Assembly: GCF_947495665.1 (NCBI RefSeq)
Contig: NZ_CANLZV010000009.1
Span: 62,001-126,000 of the forward strand
Reading direction: 5' to 3'
From: an uncultured Sunxiuqinia sp.
GTDB taxonomy: Bacteria > Bacteroidota > Bacteroidia > Bacteroidales > Prolixibacteraceae
DNA length: 64,000 nucleotides
Shown in pieces: positions 16,279 to 26,056 of the stretch; position 1 is the stretch's first letter, and each line of letters starts with the position of its first letter. Both the position numbers and the translations under genes were made by a program. A model generated the notes under the pieces. It did no database searches. It was given only the letters and a program-made list of their open reading frames with translations, and had not been told where the DNA came from.

Positions 16279-19260
16279 CTATCGATTTAAATCTTTGTTT
16301 AACAAACGAAAGTTCAAATGGCCACTAAACCTCTTCTCTACCTTTGAGGGCAACACAAAATTACCCCAGCCCAAATCGCTATAGGAAACATGATGCAAAA
16401 TCTTCATAACAACCTCTCCTTTGGTTGAAACAGAGCAACGCGCAGCCAATTCACCATCTGCAAAAACATGCAACCCATAGTTATCCTCATTATTGTAAAC
16501 TTGGTATTCGGTAAGATTCAGTCGGGTAGTTCTGAAGTCATGAGTACTCATTCCCATTTCAGTATCTATGCCACTTTTCTGAAATAAGTAAAAGTCTTTT
16601 CCATCCTGTTCCCACTCTTTTTCAGGTTTAAACCGATATTTCTCCTTTGAAAAATTTGAATTGCGAACAGCTGTTCCAACTGCTCTCCCTATGTGGTTTT
16701 CCGGATATATGGACCATTGGGCATTGCGGTTCCAAGATATACGGTTCATATCTGAACTCAACAAAAAATTTATACCAGCTTCGTGTACCGCTTCGGGCAT
16801 ATCTTCAATCGTATACTTAACTTCCACTTCACCGTTAGGTAGAACCTCAAAAAGATAGGCTACCTTCATGTCATCCATTTGTCCTTTAATGCGAGCCGTA
16901 AAACGATTTTCATTGTGTTCATATGTGAAGTTGATTAAACTCCAGTTTTCTTTCAGAGGAATTAATTGGCTTCCCTTGCCCTGATTGACACCTTTAGCCC
17001 AAGAGGGAACGACTACATTTAAAAAAGGGCCACCTTTGAGAACCTCTACTCCATCAATTATCCCTTTTTTTATCAGCCCGCTTTGCTTATCCAGACAATA
17101 GGAAAAACCTTTTCCTGAAACCGTTAAATCAGCTTCATTTTCCACCACATTCAAAACACTATTTGGTAAATTTTCAAACTTCGCCTCAACCGGTTCTTGA
17201 AAGGAAATGCGATACATATCAACCAAGCGCTCACCAAGCCAAAATTTCAATAAAGTGCCATTCTGAGCAAGATTGGCCGGTACAATTAATTTTCCGCGTT
17301 GGTGAGGTGCAATGTCGGGCATTTCTATCACCTTCGAATTACATTCGAGTTTTAATTCGCTGAGATTTGTATGATCAAATCGATTGTGGACTGCTATCTG
17401 CAAGTCGGTTCCTTCCATACTTTTTGTGAATCTGGTACTTTCAAGTTTTACCGGAGTGTGTGCTTTTTTCGTATGCCAGAATTCGGGTTTCTTTCTTCTC
17501 CAAGGATCAATAAACCCCCACTGTCCATATCCTACCACCGTATCCGGCAGCATAAACGTTTCATCAATCATGCCCCAAATAGCTCCACCAAGGCCTCCGT
17601 CTGAATCAAAACAGCCTGTCCACATTTCTTCCATGCTCTGCCCCCAAAAGTCGCGAACTCCCGGATCTTCTTTCAAGGTTTGTACATTATAACAAGCCAC
17701 ATGTGCCCACTCATCATGAAGTGCCGGCATTCCATCTACACCAAACTTGTGGCTAGATATCCCCATATTATCTTTTAGTTCACCATTGTAGTTCACATAG
17801 TGCACACTAGCAATATCATATACTTTCTTTTTTGTTGTACCCGGATAACTAAACATGATAGGACGAGTTGTATCATGTGCAACAACATAATCATAGGAAA
17901 TACCAAAGTTCTCCCCATATCGGTTCTCATTTCCGATAGACCAGATAACGACCGACGAATGGTTACGGTCGCGTTCAATCATTTCAGCTAGCTGACCCAA
18001 GTATCTGTCTGTATAATCAGGATCATCCTTACTTTCATCTTCTTTACTATATGGCTCTGCCTTCCAGGTTTTCACAAAACACACGGCGGTTTCGTCTTCC
18101 ACATAAATGCCATACTTGTCACAATATTCCAGAAACTTCCTGCTTGGAGGATAATGTGAAGTACGTATGTAATTCATATTGGCTTCCTTAGCCAGCAGTA
18201 CATCTTTCAAGTCATACTCCTCATTCGTACTCCTTCCCATCAATGGGTGGATATCGTGACGACATGCTCCTCTTAGTTTAACAGGCATTCCATTGACCAG
18301 CATCTTGTTACCTTTTATCTCAACTTTCCTAAATCCTATTTTACGCTCAATACATTCTGTGACCGTTCCTTTTTGCTTCAATTTTATTGTTAGGCTGTAC
18401 AGGTATGGTTTTTCAGCCGTCCATTTATGGGGATTTTCAACTGGCTGAGCCACCTGAATATTACTTGTGCTCTTGTCTAGTTGCTCTGTCTGTTCAAATA
18501 ACAAAATGTTATTTTCATCGCGTAATTCAAAAACCAACTTGCACTTTGCGCTTTTGTTGATTCCAACATTTAGCTTAAGCGTGGCATCTTCATAGTAATT
18601 GTCCAGTTCTGTTTCTATTTCCAGCCTACTTACATGTATTTTCGGCAAGGCAATTAATTCCACATCACGAAGAATTCCGCCAATGCAATGTTTGGCATAT
18701 CCCGAACCAAAAGAGATGTCATCCACTGGATCCAAGAATGCCACAATTAGCTCTACAGGCTCATCTTGCTTGACAAAAGGGGTTAGATCGCATTCCCATG
18801 ATGTAAATCCTCCCCAGTGTTCACGCAAATAGGTTCCATTCACCCACACTTTAGCGTGACTATATACTCCGTTAAACCGCAATACAGTCATCTTTCCCGC
18901 AAAGTCAGATGGAATCGTGAACACTTTCTTGTATGCATACCAGACATCGTGCTCGATCAAAAAACCCTGCATAGCAGGCTCTCCAGGAACTTGTATATTT
19001 TCCCATTCCTCTAAACTTAACTGTTCTCCATTCTCTAGATTCAACTGTTTCCCTGAAAATTGCCATTGACCATTTAAACTTATAACAGGTGCTTGTACTC
19101 CGGCAACCTGTGCTGGCAGTTCGCATAATAGGTTGCTATATTTTTCAAAAGAATTGATTACACTTATCTCTTGCGAATGAGCTCCCACTGAGTAATAAAC
19201 AAAAAGGCAGAGTACAAATGCCTGCCTCAATTTTTCTAGTTTTATAGATCGAACTTTCAT
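16279..19260 (-). CDS. GH2 beta-galactosidase-like glycosidase, secreted (copy 1)
   Basis: A 993-residue GH2 enzyme with an N-terminal signal sequence ending near SVGAHSQ. The order is jelly-roll sugar-binding domain (about 50-210), Ig-like domain (to about 320), TIM barrel (about 325-610) and a LacZ-type C-terminal small-chain domain (from about 700). The acid/base is Glu445 in IWSIGNEN and the nucleophile Glu517 in HDEWAH. It should cut terminal beta-linked galactose or a related residue in the periplasm. It follows susD after a hairpin, and precedes rhaT. It has GNE where its two locus-mates have ANE. Confidence 0.92.
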   Translation of the reverse strand: MKVRSIKLEKLRQAFVLCLFVYYSVGAHSQEISVINSFEKYSNLLCELPAQVAGVQAPVISLNGQWQFSGKQLNLENGEQLSLEEWENIQVPGEPAMQGFLIEHDVWYAYKKVFTIPSDFAGKMTVLRFNGVYSHAKVWVNGTYLREHWGGFTSWECDLTPFVKQDEPVELIVAFLDPVDDISFGSGYAKHCIGGILRDVELIALPKIHVSRLEIETELDNYYEDATLKLNVGINKSAKCKLVFELRDENNILLFEQTEQLDKSTSNIQVAQPVENPHKWTAEKPYLYSLTIKLKQKGTVTECIERKIGFRKVEIKGNKMLVNGMPVKLRGACRHDIHPLMGRSTNEEYDLKDVLLAKEANMNYIRTSHYPPSRKFLEYCDKYGIYVEDETAVCFVKTWKAEPYSKEDESKDDPDYTDRYLGQLAEMIERDRNHSSVVIWSIGNENRYGENFGISYDYVVAHDTTRPIMFSYPGTTKKKVYDIASVHYVNYNGELKDNMGISSHKFGVDGMPALHDEWAHVACYNVQTLKEDPGVRDFWGQSMEEMWTGCFDSDGGLGGAIWGMIDETFMLPDTVVGYGQWGFIDPWRRKKPEFWHTKKAHTPVKLESTRFTKSMEGTDLQIAVHNRFDHTNLSELKLECNSKVIEMPDIAPHQRGKLIVPANLAQNGTLLKFWLGERLVDMYRISFQEPVEAKFENLPNSVLNVVENEADLTVSGKGFSYCLDKQSGLIKKGIIDGVEVLKGGPFLNVVVPSWAKGVNQGKGSQLIPLKENWSLINFTYEHNENRFTARIKGQMDDMKVAYLFEVLPNGEVEVKYTIEDMPEAVHEAGINFLLSSDMNRISWNRNAQWSIYPENHIGRAVGTAVRNSNFSKEKYRFKPEKEWEQDGKDFYLFQKSGIDTEMGMSTHDFRTTRLNLTEYQVYNNEDNYGLHVFADGELAARCSVSTKGEVVMKILHHVSYSDLGWGNFVLPSKVEKRFSGHLNFRLLNKDLNR

Positions 19261-19329
19261 TATTTTTAAATATCTAAATAATACTGTACTCGAAAAAATA
19301 GACTTTCTCCCATAAATTAAAATAATTTT

Positions 19330-19380
19330 AAAGAGGTGGTTATTTCAAATAGCTTTTGAAATAACTACCTCTTTCTTTTT
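19330..19380. terminator. Hairpin after susD
   Basis: A 19-bp stem with a single G-T pair (19330-19348 with 19356-19374, loop of seven). It lies between the susD stop and the next GH2 gene. The better T-run (CTTTTT, 19374-19379) is on the plus strand; on the minus strand the stem is followed by AAAATTATTTT. It may separate or attenuate expression of the GH2 gene from susC/susD. Confidence 0.6.
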
Positions 19381-19398
19381 ATTAATCCCTTAATATTA

Positions 19399-21417
19399 TT
19401 AATCCTGGGCTCCAGTATCAGCCTCTTTCAGCCAATTCGGATTTTGATAAATAGGCGATCCATCTACACTTGAATCGACAGATGATTGTAAGAAATGTGA
19501 TACAGCAATTGGCTCCAAATAATGGGCCTTGTGCCATTTATATCCATTGTAAACACGGTTATTGGTGTTAGCTCTGTGAGGTTGTAAATATATACTGCCT
19601 CCTGCTTCCGGTGGTGAAGAAACATTATTGTCATTGCTAGCCGAGCCGTATTTCAAATACGATACTCCATTTTCCTTATACCACTCCTGCATAGTCCCCC
19701 ACAGTTTAAATCCTTCAACAATATATGGAGTCACTTCTAACTGATCAAATGAACGCCAACGTTTAAGATCCTCATAACGGAAGCCTTCTGAAAAAAGCTC
19801 ACTCCGCCTTTCCCGTCGAATATTATAAAGTATCTTGTCGTTGAGCAGCTGACCTCCTGAGTAAGCAGCCCAATCATTAGCAGCCTCTTGAAAGATATCT
19901 GTAGCATCAATTGTTACGGAAGGATCTTCAGGCAGATGAGCCCGAGAGCGTAACTCCTTCCAATACTCCAATGCATCAATATCCAATGTTCCATTTTTCT
20001 CATATGAAGCTTCAATATAGTTCAAATAAGCCTCTGCAGCCCTGAAAACAATATGACCAATACCACTTCCTCCATTTAAGGCATGAGCTGCATCTGGATT
20101 CATAAACTTCCTAAGAGCATAACCTGTAGTCATTCGCCCCTCTCGACCATTGTAGGCTCCAGTTATCCATGGATAATCTTCAATAGGATTCAATTCGTGA
20201 GTTCCATCACCCCGGTTAATCCATAGGTTATATTGCCCAGGCTCTTTAAGAAATAAATACAAACGATTATCTCTATTTTGGCGTACTGAACCAATCTCAT
20301 CATCCTGATAAGTAAGACTACTAGAATATATCGGCTTTCCATCTTCCATTAAAAAATTTTCAACTGCCGAACGAGTTACGCCAACCTGACCATTATCTTC
20401 TTGAAACCCTCGTGAAATTTGATTGGTTACTACTCCTAATTTGAATTCGCGCCAAAGAACCACTTCTGCATAACCAGCCATATCTACATCCCCAAACATC
20501 TCAAAATATCGATTTTGACCAATTGGATATGGCACTGGAGCATTGTCTGGCTGCGGAACACCACCATCATTAGGAGTTAAAGCATATTTATCAGCAACAA
20601 TCTTAGCTGACTTCATCGCTTCACCCAAGAAAAAATCAATTTCACGATCAATATTCCCTGATGGGAATTGAATATCTTCAGATTCACCAGGCCACCCAGG
20701 ACCTCCGGGAACACGAGCAGTACCTTTATGATATTTAAGCCAAGTTCCCTCATATAACGCTACCCTGGACCGAAAATGATGCGCAACATCCTTATTTATT
20801 TGTGTTTTATTGACGACAACAGGAGATGCGTCTGCCAGGTATGTTAATGCCGTATCAATATTGGCAAGGATAAAACGTGCCACCATATTTCGAGGTTGTC
20901 GCTTTGTGGCTCCACTTAATATTTCTTTGTCATCTGGCAATTCTCTTGTAATAATAGGAAAATCACCTAACGCCTGTAGTTTACTAAAATAAACACAAGC
21001 CCTTAGAAAATACATTTCACCGATATGATGACGTATTGCTACTTCATCTCCAGATATTTCCCGGGCTTCGTATTTTGGAATTACTCTTTGTAAGAAGTAA
21101 TTGCATTGCCGTATTTCACCGAAGGACCAACTTCCCCCAGATGACGGTACTTTATATTCTCCGGGCACAAAAACATTGCTTGCTCCAGGGGAAGCCTGAT
21201 TATCGGTATTATTGTCTGTCGGAATCCAACCATTTGGGTATGAATTTGGAATATACGTATATTTATCTATTACGTAGGCTGATAAATGACTCACGTCGGT
21301 TAGGTAGGATTCAGGAGTAACTTGGCTTATTGGTTCTTTATCTAAAAGATCATCGCAAGCAGTAAACAGCAAGAGCACAATGCTTAATCCTGTTATATAT
21401 TTTATGATTGTTTTCAT
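19399..21417 (-). CDS. RagB/SusD-family outer-membrane lipoprotein (large)
   Basis: A 672-residue SusD homologue, longer than most (about 500-600). The lipobox ends at Cys21 (LLLFTACDD). Family features are KEPISQVTPESYL at the start, GEMYFLRACVYFSKLQALGDFPI in the TPR core, and IVFRAAEAYLNYIEASYEK with RRERRSELFSEGFRYEDLKRW near the end. It pairs with the SusC gene 24 bases upstream and binds the glycan at the cell surface. It belongs to the AraC-type-controlled locus and has no sigma/FecR pair. The size suggests a larger or branched ligand, but this is only a guess. Confidence 0.94.
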   Translation of the reverse strand: MKTIIKYITGLSIVLLLFTACDDLLDKEPISQVTPESYLTDVSHLSAYVIDKYTYIPNSYPNGWIPTDNNTDNQASPGASNVFVPGEYKVPSSGGSWSFGEIRQCNYFLQRVIPKYEAREISGDEVAIRHHIGEMYFLRACVYFSKLQALGDFPIITRELPDDKEILSGATKRQPRNMVARFILANIDTALTYLADASPVVVNKTQINKDVAHHFRSRVALYEGTWLKYHKGTARVPGGPGWPGESEDIQFPSGNIDREIDFFLGEAMKSAKIVADKYALTPNDGGVPQPDNAPVPYPIGQNRYFEMFGDVDMAGYAEVVLWREFKLGVVTNQISRGFQEDNGQVGVTRSAVENFLMEDGKPIYSSSLTYQDDEIGSVRQNRDNRLYLFLKEPGQYNLWINRGDGTHELNPIEDYPWITGAYNGREGRMTTGYALRKFMNPDAAHALNGGSGIGHIVFRAAEAYLNYIEASYEKNGTLDIDALEYWKELRSRAHLPEDPSVTIDATDIFQEAANDWAAYSGGQLLNDKILYNIRRERRSELFSEGFRYEDLKRWRSFDQLEVTPYIVEGFKLWGTMQEWYKENGVSYLKYGSASNDNNVSSPPEAGGSIYLQPHRANTNNRVYNGYKWHKAHYLEPIAVSHFLQSSVDSSVDGSPIYQNPNWLKEADTGAQD

Positions 21418-21441
21418 ATAATTCCTTTTTATTAATTAATT

Positions 21442-24400
21442 CTATAAGCTTAGGCTTAAACCTAAAGAGTATGTCCTGAAAATAGGATATGAATTCCGTT
21501 TATCCGTTCGAATCAGTTCAGGATCATAAATCTTAGTTAATCCAGTAAAAGTAAATAGGTTTTCGCCTGAAGCATACACTCTTAAATTACCTATCCCTAG
21601 CGAATTGACTAAGACCTTAGGAAGTGTATACCCTACAGTTAAGTTTTTCAATCTCACATAAGAAGCGTCTAGAATATACTTTGTTTGAATCTCCCGGTTC
21701 CGATTATCCATCAGAGGTCGCCCATAGTAAGGATCCAGATTCTGTCCCAAGGGGTGATTCTCATCAGCTCTAAAATAATCCAGTTGATCATCCAGCACTA
21801 TGACTCCCCACTGCCAGCCACCAGGGAAAAACATTTGTGAAGAAGTTGCATAATCTCTTTTTAAGACTCCTTGAAAGAATGCTCTTATATCAAACCCCTT
21901 ATAACTAGCATTCAACGTAGTTCCAAAACGAAATCTTGGCGTATTGTTACCAATAATTTTACGATCACCCGGATCATTTAAAGTATTGGCACCTGAGCTA
22001 ACTTTATTATCTCCATTCAGGTCTTTATACATGATATCGCCCGCGGTCAAGTTTGTTAAGCCAAACTGTCCTCCTTCGTTTAATGATGCTAGATGGGCAT
22101 CCATTTCCTCTTGCGTCTTCGCAATACCGACCGTTTCATACCCCCAAATTTCACCTAGCTTCTGTCCCTCTCGATAGGTTGACAAGCTTCTACTTTCGTT
22201 GGGATAACGGGTAATTTCAGTTTGAGAATCGGACAATACCACAGAAACTCCATACCTGAGTCTATTCCCTCTTAAATCCAAACCATCATTCCATGCAACG
22301 GATAACTCCCAACCATAAGTTTTTAAGTCCGTATTATTTTGTTTTGGAACTGCTGTTCCCAAAGTATTTGGAAGCTCTGGTGCCGGGCCGACCATATCTA
22401 AGGTATTCCGCACGAAATAATCAAAAGAACCACTCAATCGGCTGTTCAATAAAGCGAAATCTAATCCGTAGTTATAAGACTCTACTTTTTCCCATGTAAG
22501 ACTACTGCTAATCAAGCCAGGAGCATAAGTAGTGTTGGGTTGACTGCCTGAGACTAACCATCCTCCATTTTGAACACCGACAGGCTGCGTTACATATGTT
22601 GGATACCACACCTCAGTATTTTGATTCCCCAACGAACCATAAGAAGCCCTAACCTTTAACTGATCCACAATATCAACATTCCAAAATTTCTCATTGGCAA
22701 CATTCCACCCTAAAGAGAAAGAGGGCAGCAACAACCATCTGCTACCTTGTCTGAATCGAGAAGAACCATCATATCGGAGATTGGCTTCAAAAAGGTAACG
22801 ATTGTCATAGTTATAATTTAAGCGTCCAAAAAAGCCACCAACAGCCCAGTCATAGTAATTCCCATTTAATGAAGGAGGTATTTCTTCTCCTCGGGAGTTA
22901 ATACCAGTAGTCGTACTAATAGACTGAACATCTGGAGAGATACTTCCTGTACGCTGCGCCATCAAATCTCGCTGAGAAAAGTTTTCGAACTGCCCTCCAG
23001 CCATCAATTTAAACTTATGAGCTTTGATTTCCATCTCATAATCAGAATATACATCAAGGTTGTAATAATCTGATTTAAATGCATACTCATTAACATTACT
23101 TTCGGTGCCTCCACTTCCATAATAAGGATTCCCATTCTTATCATAGTTATAAAAAGGCTTTTGATACCACTGCCTAAATTGATTCGATGATTTGTAGCTA
23201 CCACTACCTACAATCTGCCATCCTTCAAGTGGTTGAAGTGTAAATTTTAATTGATGTGTATTTACATCTACTATCTGGTTATGCTCCCCACCATCTCTCA
23301 ACTTCAAGATTGGACTTGCTGCATTATCAAACAGTTGTCCATTGTCATCATAAATCGGCATAGTAGGCCATCCCTGACGCAAAATATTATCCCAAATACC
23401 ATCATTTAAAAAAGTAGGCCGTTGGTAATCTTTTCTTGAAAAACGATTAATAAATTCCACATCAAGATAAGAAGTCAGAGACGCATTTATTTTACCAGTA
23501 ATATTATACCGTTGGTAAGTATCAGTATTAATTTTAAGAAGTCCTTCTTCTTCGATAAATCCTCCTGAAATATAATACTGCATTTGTTCGCTACCTCCCT
23601 TTATGCTGAGGTTATGCTCCTGAGAAAACGATTGATCATCAAAAACCCCCTTTAACCAGTTACTATTGGCATGCCCGGCATTATAGCCATTTACCCAACG
23701 ACCTTGGCTATTAGCCAGCATAGGTACATCTTCGCCATTCTTGTATCTTATAATTCGATCCAACCATTCGGAACTGAAATAAGGTGCGTTTCCGCTATTA
23801 ACACTATTGTCATTAAGGACATAAGCAAAAGTTTCAGAGTCTGAAACACTGGGCCAGTGATTAGGCGAACCGCTTCTAAAACTATTATTATAATTAACGT
23901 CGATCTTTCCCTTCTCTCCCTTTTTTGTAGTAACCAGGATTACTCCAAAAGGAGCTCGGGATCCATAGATAGAAGATGATGCGGCATCTTTCAAAACTGA
24001 AATATTTTCAATGTCCTGTGGATTAATCAAAGATAAGTCTCCTTCTACTCCATCTATCAACACCAATGGAGAGCCATTGGATCCTTCTCCCAGAGTAGTT
24101 ACTCCCCGAATGTTAATCGAAGCTGTTTCACCAATATTTCCTGAACTCCTTGTTATATTAAGTCCTGGTGCTACTCCCTGCAACATGTCAACAGCATCTT
24201 TTGCCGGACGCTCTTCAAGTGCTTCGCTTTTAATAACTGCAACTGAACCGGTTAAATTTTCCTTTTTTTGCACACCATAACCAACAGCAACGACTTCTTC
24301 AAGTCCTATGGCATCATTTTCCAATTTTACATTAATCACCTTGCTCGTTCCAATTGGTATTTCCTGTGTTTTCATACCAACAAATGAGAACACAATCACT

Positions 24401-24642
24401 TTATCTTCTTCTGGTGTTACTTGCAAAGAATAATTACCATTAAAATCAGTAATGGTTCCAATTGTAGTTCCTTTAATAAACACCGAAACGCCCGGTAATG
24501 GAGTGCCGGCTTCTGCCTCGGAAACAGTTCCGGAAAGATTAACCGGCTGTGCTTTCAAAAAGCTTGTTCCTACAAAAAGGATCAGGAAGGCTAGCAGTAA
24601 TTTTCGCACCCCCCTGTTCTTAAAGTCATGATTTTTTTTCAT
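21442..24642 (-). CDS. SusC-family TonB-linked outer-membrane transporter without STN domain
   Basis: A 1066-residue SusC homologue. A signal peptide is followed directly by the carboxypeptidase-regulatory-like domain (SGTVSEAEAGTPLPGVSVF), the TonB-box-like EEVVAVGYG, the plug (IRGVTTLGEGSNGSPLVLID) and the barrel. The missing STN domain fits the absence of a sigma/FecR pair; control appears to come from the direct-repeat operator 180 bases upstream. ATG 24642 (MKKNHDF) was chosen because it gives a normal signal peptide; an ATG at 24675 adds 11 residues. The 5' leader lies opposite a candidate antisense RNA. Confidence 0.94.
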   Translation of the reverse strand: MKKNHDFKNRGVRKLLLAFLILFVGTSFLKAQPVNLSGTVSEAEAGTPLPGVSVFIKGTTIGTITDFNGNYSLQVTPEEDKVIVFSFVGMKTQEIPIGTSKVINVKLENDAIGLEEVVAVGYGVQKKENLTGSVAVIKSEALEERPAKDAVDMLQGVAPGLNITRSSGNIGETASINIRGVTTLGEGSNGSPLVLIDGVEGDLSLINPQDIENISVLKDAASSSIYGSRAPFGVILVTTKKGEKGKIDVNYNNSFRSGSPNHWPSVSDSETFAYVLNDNSVNSGNAPYFSSEWLDRIIRYKNGEDVPMLANSQGRWVNGYNAGHANSNWLKGVFDDQSFSQEHNLSIKGGSEQMQYYISGGFIEEEGLLKINTDTYQRYNITGKINASLTSYLDVEFINRFSRKDYQRPTFLNDGIWDNILRQGWPTMPIYDDNGQLFDNAASPILKLRDGGEHNQIVDVNTHQLKFTLQPLEGWQIVGSGSYKSSNQFRQWYQKPFYNYDKNGNPYYGSGGTESNVNEYAFKSDYYNLDVYSDYEMEIKAHKFKLMAGGQFENFSQRDLMAQRTGSISPDVQSISTTTGINSRGEEIPPSLNGNYYDWAVGGFFGRLNYNYDNRYLFEANLRYDGSSRFRQGSRWLLLPSFSLGWNVANEKFWNVDIVDQLKVRASYGSLGNQNTEVWYPTYVTQPVGVQNGGWLVSGSQPNTTYAPGLISSSLTWEKVESYNYGLDFALLNSRLSGSFDYFVRNTLDMVGPAPELPNTLGTAVPKQNNTDLKTYGWELSVAWNDGLDLRGNRLRYGVSVVLSDSQTEITRYPNESRSLSTYREGQKLGEIWGYETVGIAKTQEEMDAHLASLNEGGQFGLTNLTAGDIMYKDLNGDNKVSSGANTLNDPGDRKIIGNNTPRFRFGTTLNASYKGFDIRAFFQGVLKRDYATSSQMFFPGGWQWGVIVLDDQLDYFRADENHPLGQNLDPYYGRPLMDNRNREIQTKYILDASYVRLKNLTVGYTLPKVLVNSLGIGNLRVYASGENLFTFTGLTKIYDPELIRTDKRNSYPIFRTYSLGLSLSL

Positions 24643-24649
24643 AAGTTTG
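24642..24649 (+). promoter_or_regulatory. -7 box of the candidate antisense RNA
   Basis: TAAGTTTG matches TAnnTTTG on the plus strand and overlaps the susC start codon. No clear TTG is seen at -33. Part of the match may come from conserved sequence around the susC start. Confidence 0.3.
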
Positions 24650-24655
24650 AATGTT

Positions 24656-24759
24656 TTAAGTTTTATAATAGCCATTTCATCGGCTGTTAACTTATCTGCA
24701 TGATGTTGGTAGCATCGTGCTTATTACCGGCAAATGTTTGCTCATTTGCCGGTTTTTTT
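24656..24759 (+). ncRNA. Candidate cis-antisense small RNA opposite the susC leader
   Basis: The plus strand shows hairpin GCATGATG/CATCGTGC (24698-24705 with 24713-24720, one G-U), then a perfect 11-bp hairpin ACCGGCAAATG/CATTTGCCGGT (24726-24736 with 24743-24753) running into seven Ts (24753-24759). That is a classical intrinsic terminator, but every gene for more than 9 kb on either side is on the minus strand. A transcript from the -7 box at 24642 would be about 104 nt and fully complementary to the predicted susC 5' leader. Antisense RNAs of this kind are known in Bacteroides polysaccharide loci. The 5' end is estimated. Confidence 0.5.
24743..24759 (+). terminator. Plus-strand intrinsic terminator between minus-strand genes
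   Basis: Right arm and T-run of the perfect 11-bp hairpin starting at 24726. The T-run is only on the plus strand, so it cannot end the minus-strand genes around it. Confidence 0.7.
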
Positions 24760-24789
24760 ATTCTTAGTATAGTTAGGTGTTTGTTGGTT

Positions 24790-24855
24790 TAAATATAAAG
24801 GCTTTCCATTTTTGTATTGATGAACTCTATTTCCACATTTATGAACTATATTATC
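24790..24855 (-). promoter_or_regulatory. susC promoter with AraC-type direct-repeat operator (site B)
   Basis: TGAACTCTATTTCC (24821-24834) and TGAACTATATTATC (24842-24855) repeat at 21 bp. Twenty-three bases toward susC lies the minus-strand -7-like box TATATTTA (24790-24797). Transcription from near 24783 would give a leader of about 140 bases, which spans the candidate antisense RNA. Confidence 0.6.
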
Positions 24856-25004
24856 CAAAAAAGAATGCCAAATAGAATATATACTTTAACTCTGAAGACA
24901 ATTATCTCAACTTCCAACAATCACATGATCGACTCCATATCAAGAATCAGAAAGGTTGCTGCACTCCTTTCGCAATGACATAAAGTGATAACGGTAAGTA
25001 GAAA

Positions 25005-25928
25005 CTACCGATAGACTCCTGCGGGTAGTCCTTGCACATCAAGGGCAATTTGAAAAAGCGAGCCGCTTAAAGGGTATGCTTGCAATTGCTTTTCAGACAA
25101 GCCTTCTTTAGCTGTTGAGATAAACAAGGTGTTAAGATCAGCTCCACCAAAAGCGCAGGAAGTTACATGAGGGGCGGGAACATCGATTACCCGCAGTTGT
25201 TCCCCCGTATTTGGATTCCACTGAATAACGGCATGACCGCCCCAATGGGCAACCCACAACATTCCCTCCGAATCAATGGTCATACCATCCGGAGCTCCAA
25301 GCTCAGCCGGTACATTTATGGCAATCCTACGATTAGACAATTCTCCGGTCGCCTGCGTGAAGTCGTAGGCAAAAATGCACTGTTCAGCGGTGTCAATGAA
25401 ATACATCGTTTGTCCATCAGAAGCCCAAACAATTCCATTGGAAATCGTTACTTCTGCTTGTTTCACAGTCAAAACCTGCCCATCAAAAACATAGAGATTT
25501 CCAGCTCCTTTCACAACTTTCTTGTTCATTGTTCCCACCCAAAAACGACCGGCCGGATCGCATTTCCCATCGTTAAACCGATTCCCTTGCAATTCGTTCG
25601 GATAGTTGATCAATTGATGCAAAACACCGTTCGCTGCCATTCCATAAATACCCGTTTCCAATGCCAGCAAAACAGTATACTCGCCAGCGGCAGGAACGAC
25701 AGTCCCAATCATACTTCCCGTTGGGTACGTTTTATTTTCCTTCTTTACCGGATCGTAGCGATGAAGTTTTTCTCCGGTAATATCCACCCAATACAATACC
25801 TTTTCAAAGGGGTGCCACACCGTGCCTTCTCCTAAAATTGCCACTGGCGTATTTTCAACAAGCTCGACTTTTTGTCCCATAAGTAAATTCGTAATCAACA
25901 ATGTTGAGAGTAATAACGAAAGTTTCAT
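25005..25928 (-). CDS. SMP-30/gluconolactonase-family lactonase with signal peptide
   Basis: A 307-residue six-bladed propeller lactonase of the SMP-30/regucalcin family. Metal ligands are all visible: Glu in LGEGTVWHP, Asn and Asp in RFNDGKCDPAGRFWVGTM, Asn in ISNGIVW, and Asp in GAPDGMTIDSEG. These enzymes hydrolyse aldonolactones. Unusually for a catabolic lactonase, residues 1-18 look like a signal peptide (LLLSTLLITNLLMGQ), so it should work in the periplasm. It lies between the SDR gene and susC. It duplicates the activity of the cytoplasmic amidohydrolase at 391 but in another compartment; the substrate is unknown. Confidence 0.88.
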   Translation of the reverse strand: MKLSLLLSTLLITNLLMGQKVELVENTPVAILGEGTVWHPFEKVLYWVDITGEKLHRYDPVKKENKTYPTGSMIGTVVPAAGEYTVLLALETGIYGMAANGVLHQLINYPNELQGNRFNDGKCDPAGRFWVGTMNKKVVKGAGNLYVFDGQVLTVKQAEVTISNGIVWASDGQTMYFIDTAEQCIFAYDFTQATGELSNRRIAINVPAELGAPDGMTIDSEGMLWVAHWGGHAVIQWNPNTGEQLRVIDVPAPHVTSCAFGGADLNTLFISTAKEGLSEKQLQAYPLSGSLFQIALDVQGLPAGVYR

Positions 25929-26056
25929 AAATGCCGGATGTTACACTTTCAGATGTTCGGATATCCAAACAACCTGATACTTGGAACCTGAAACTCATAA
26001 GCTGGATTCCCAAGGTCTATCTCCATCCGCAATTCAGAAATAATAAGTCATCAATT

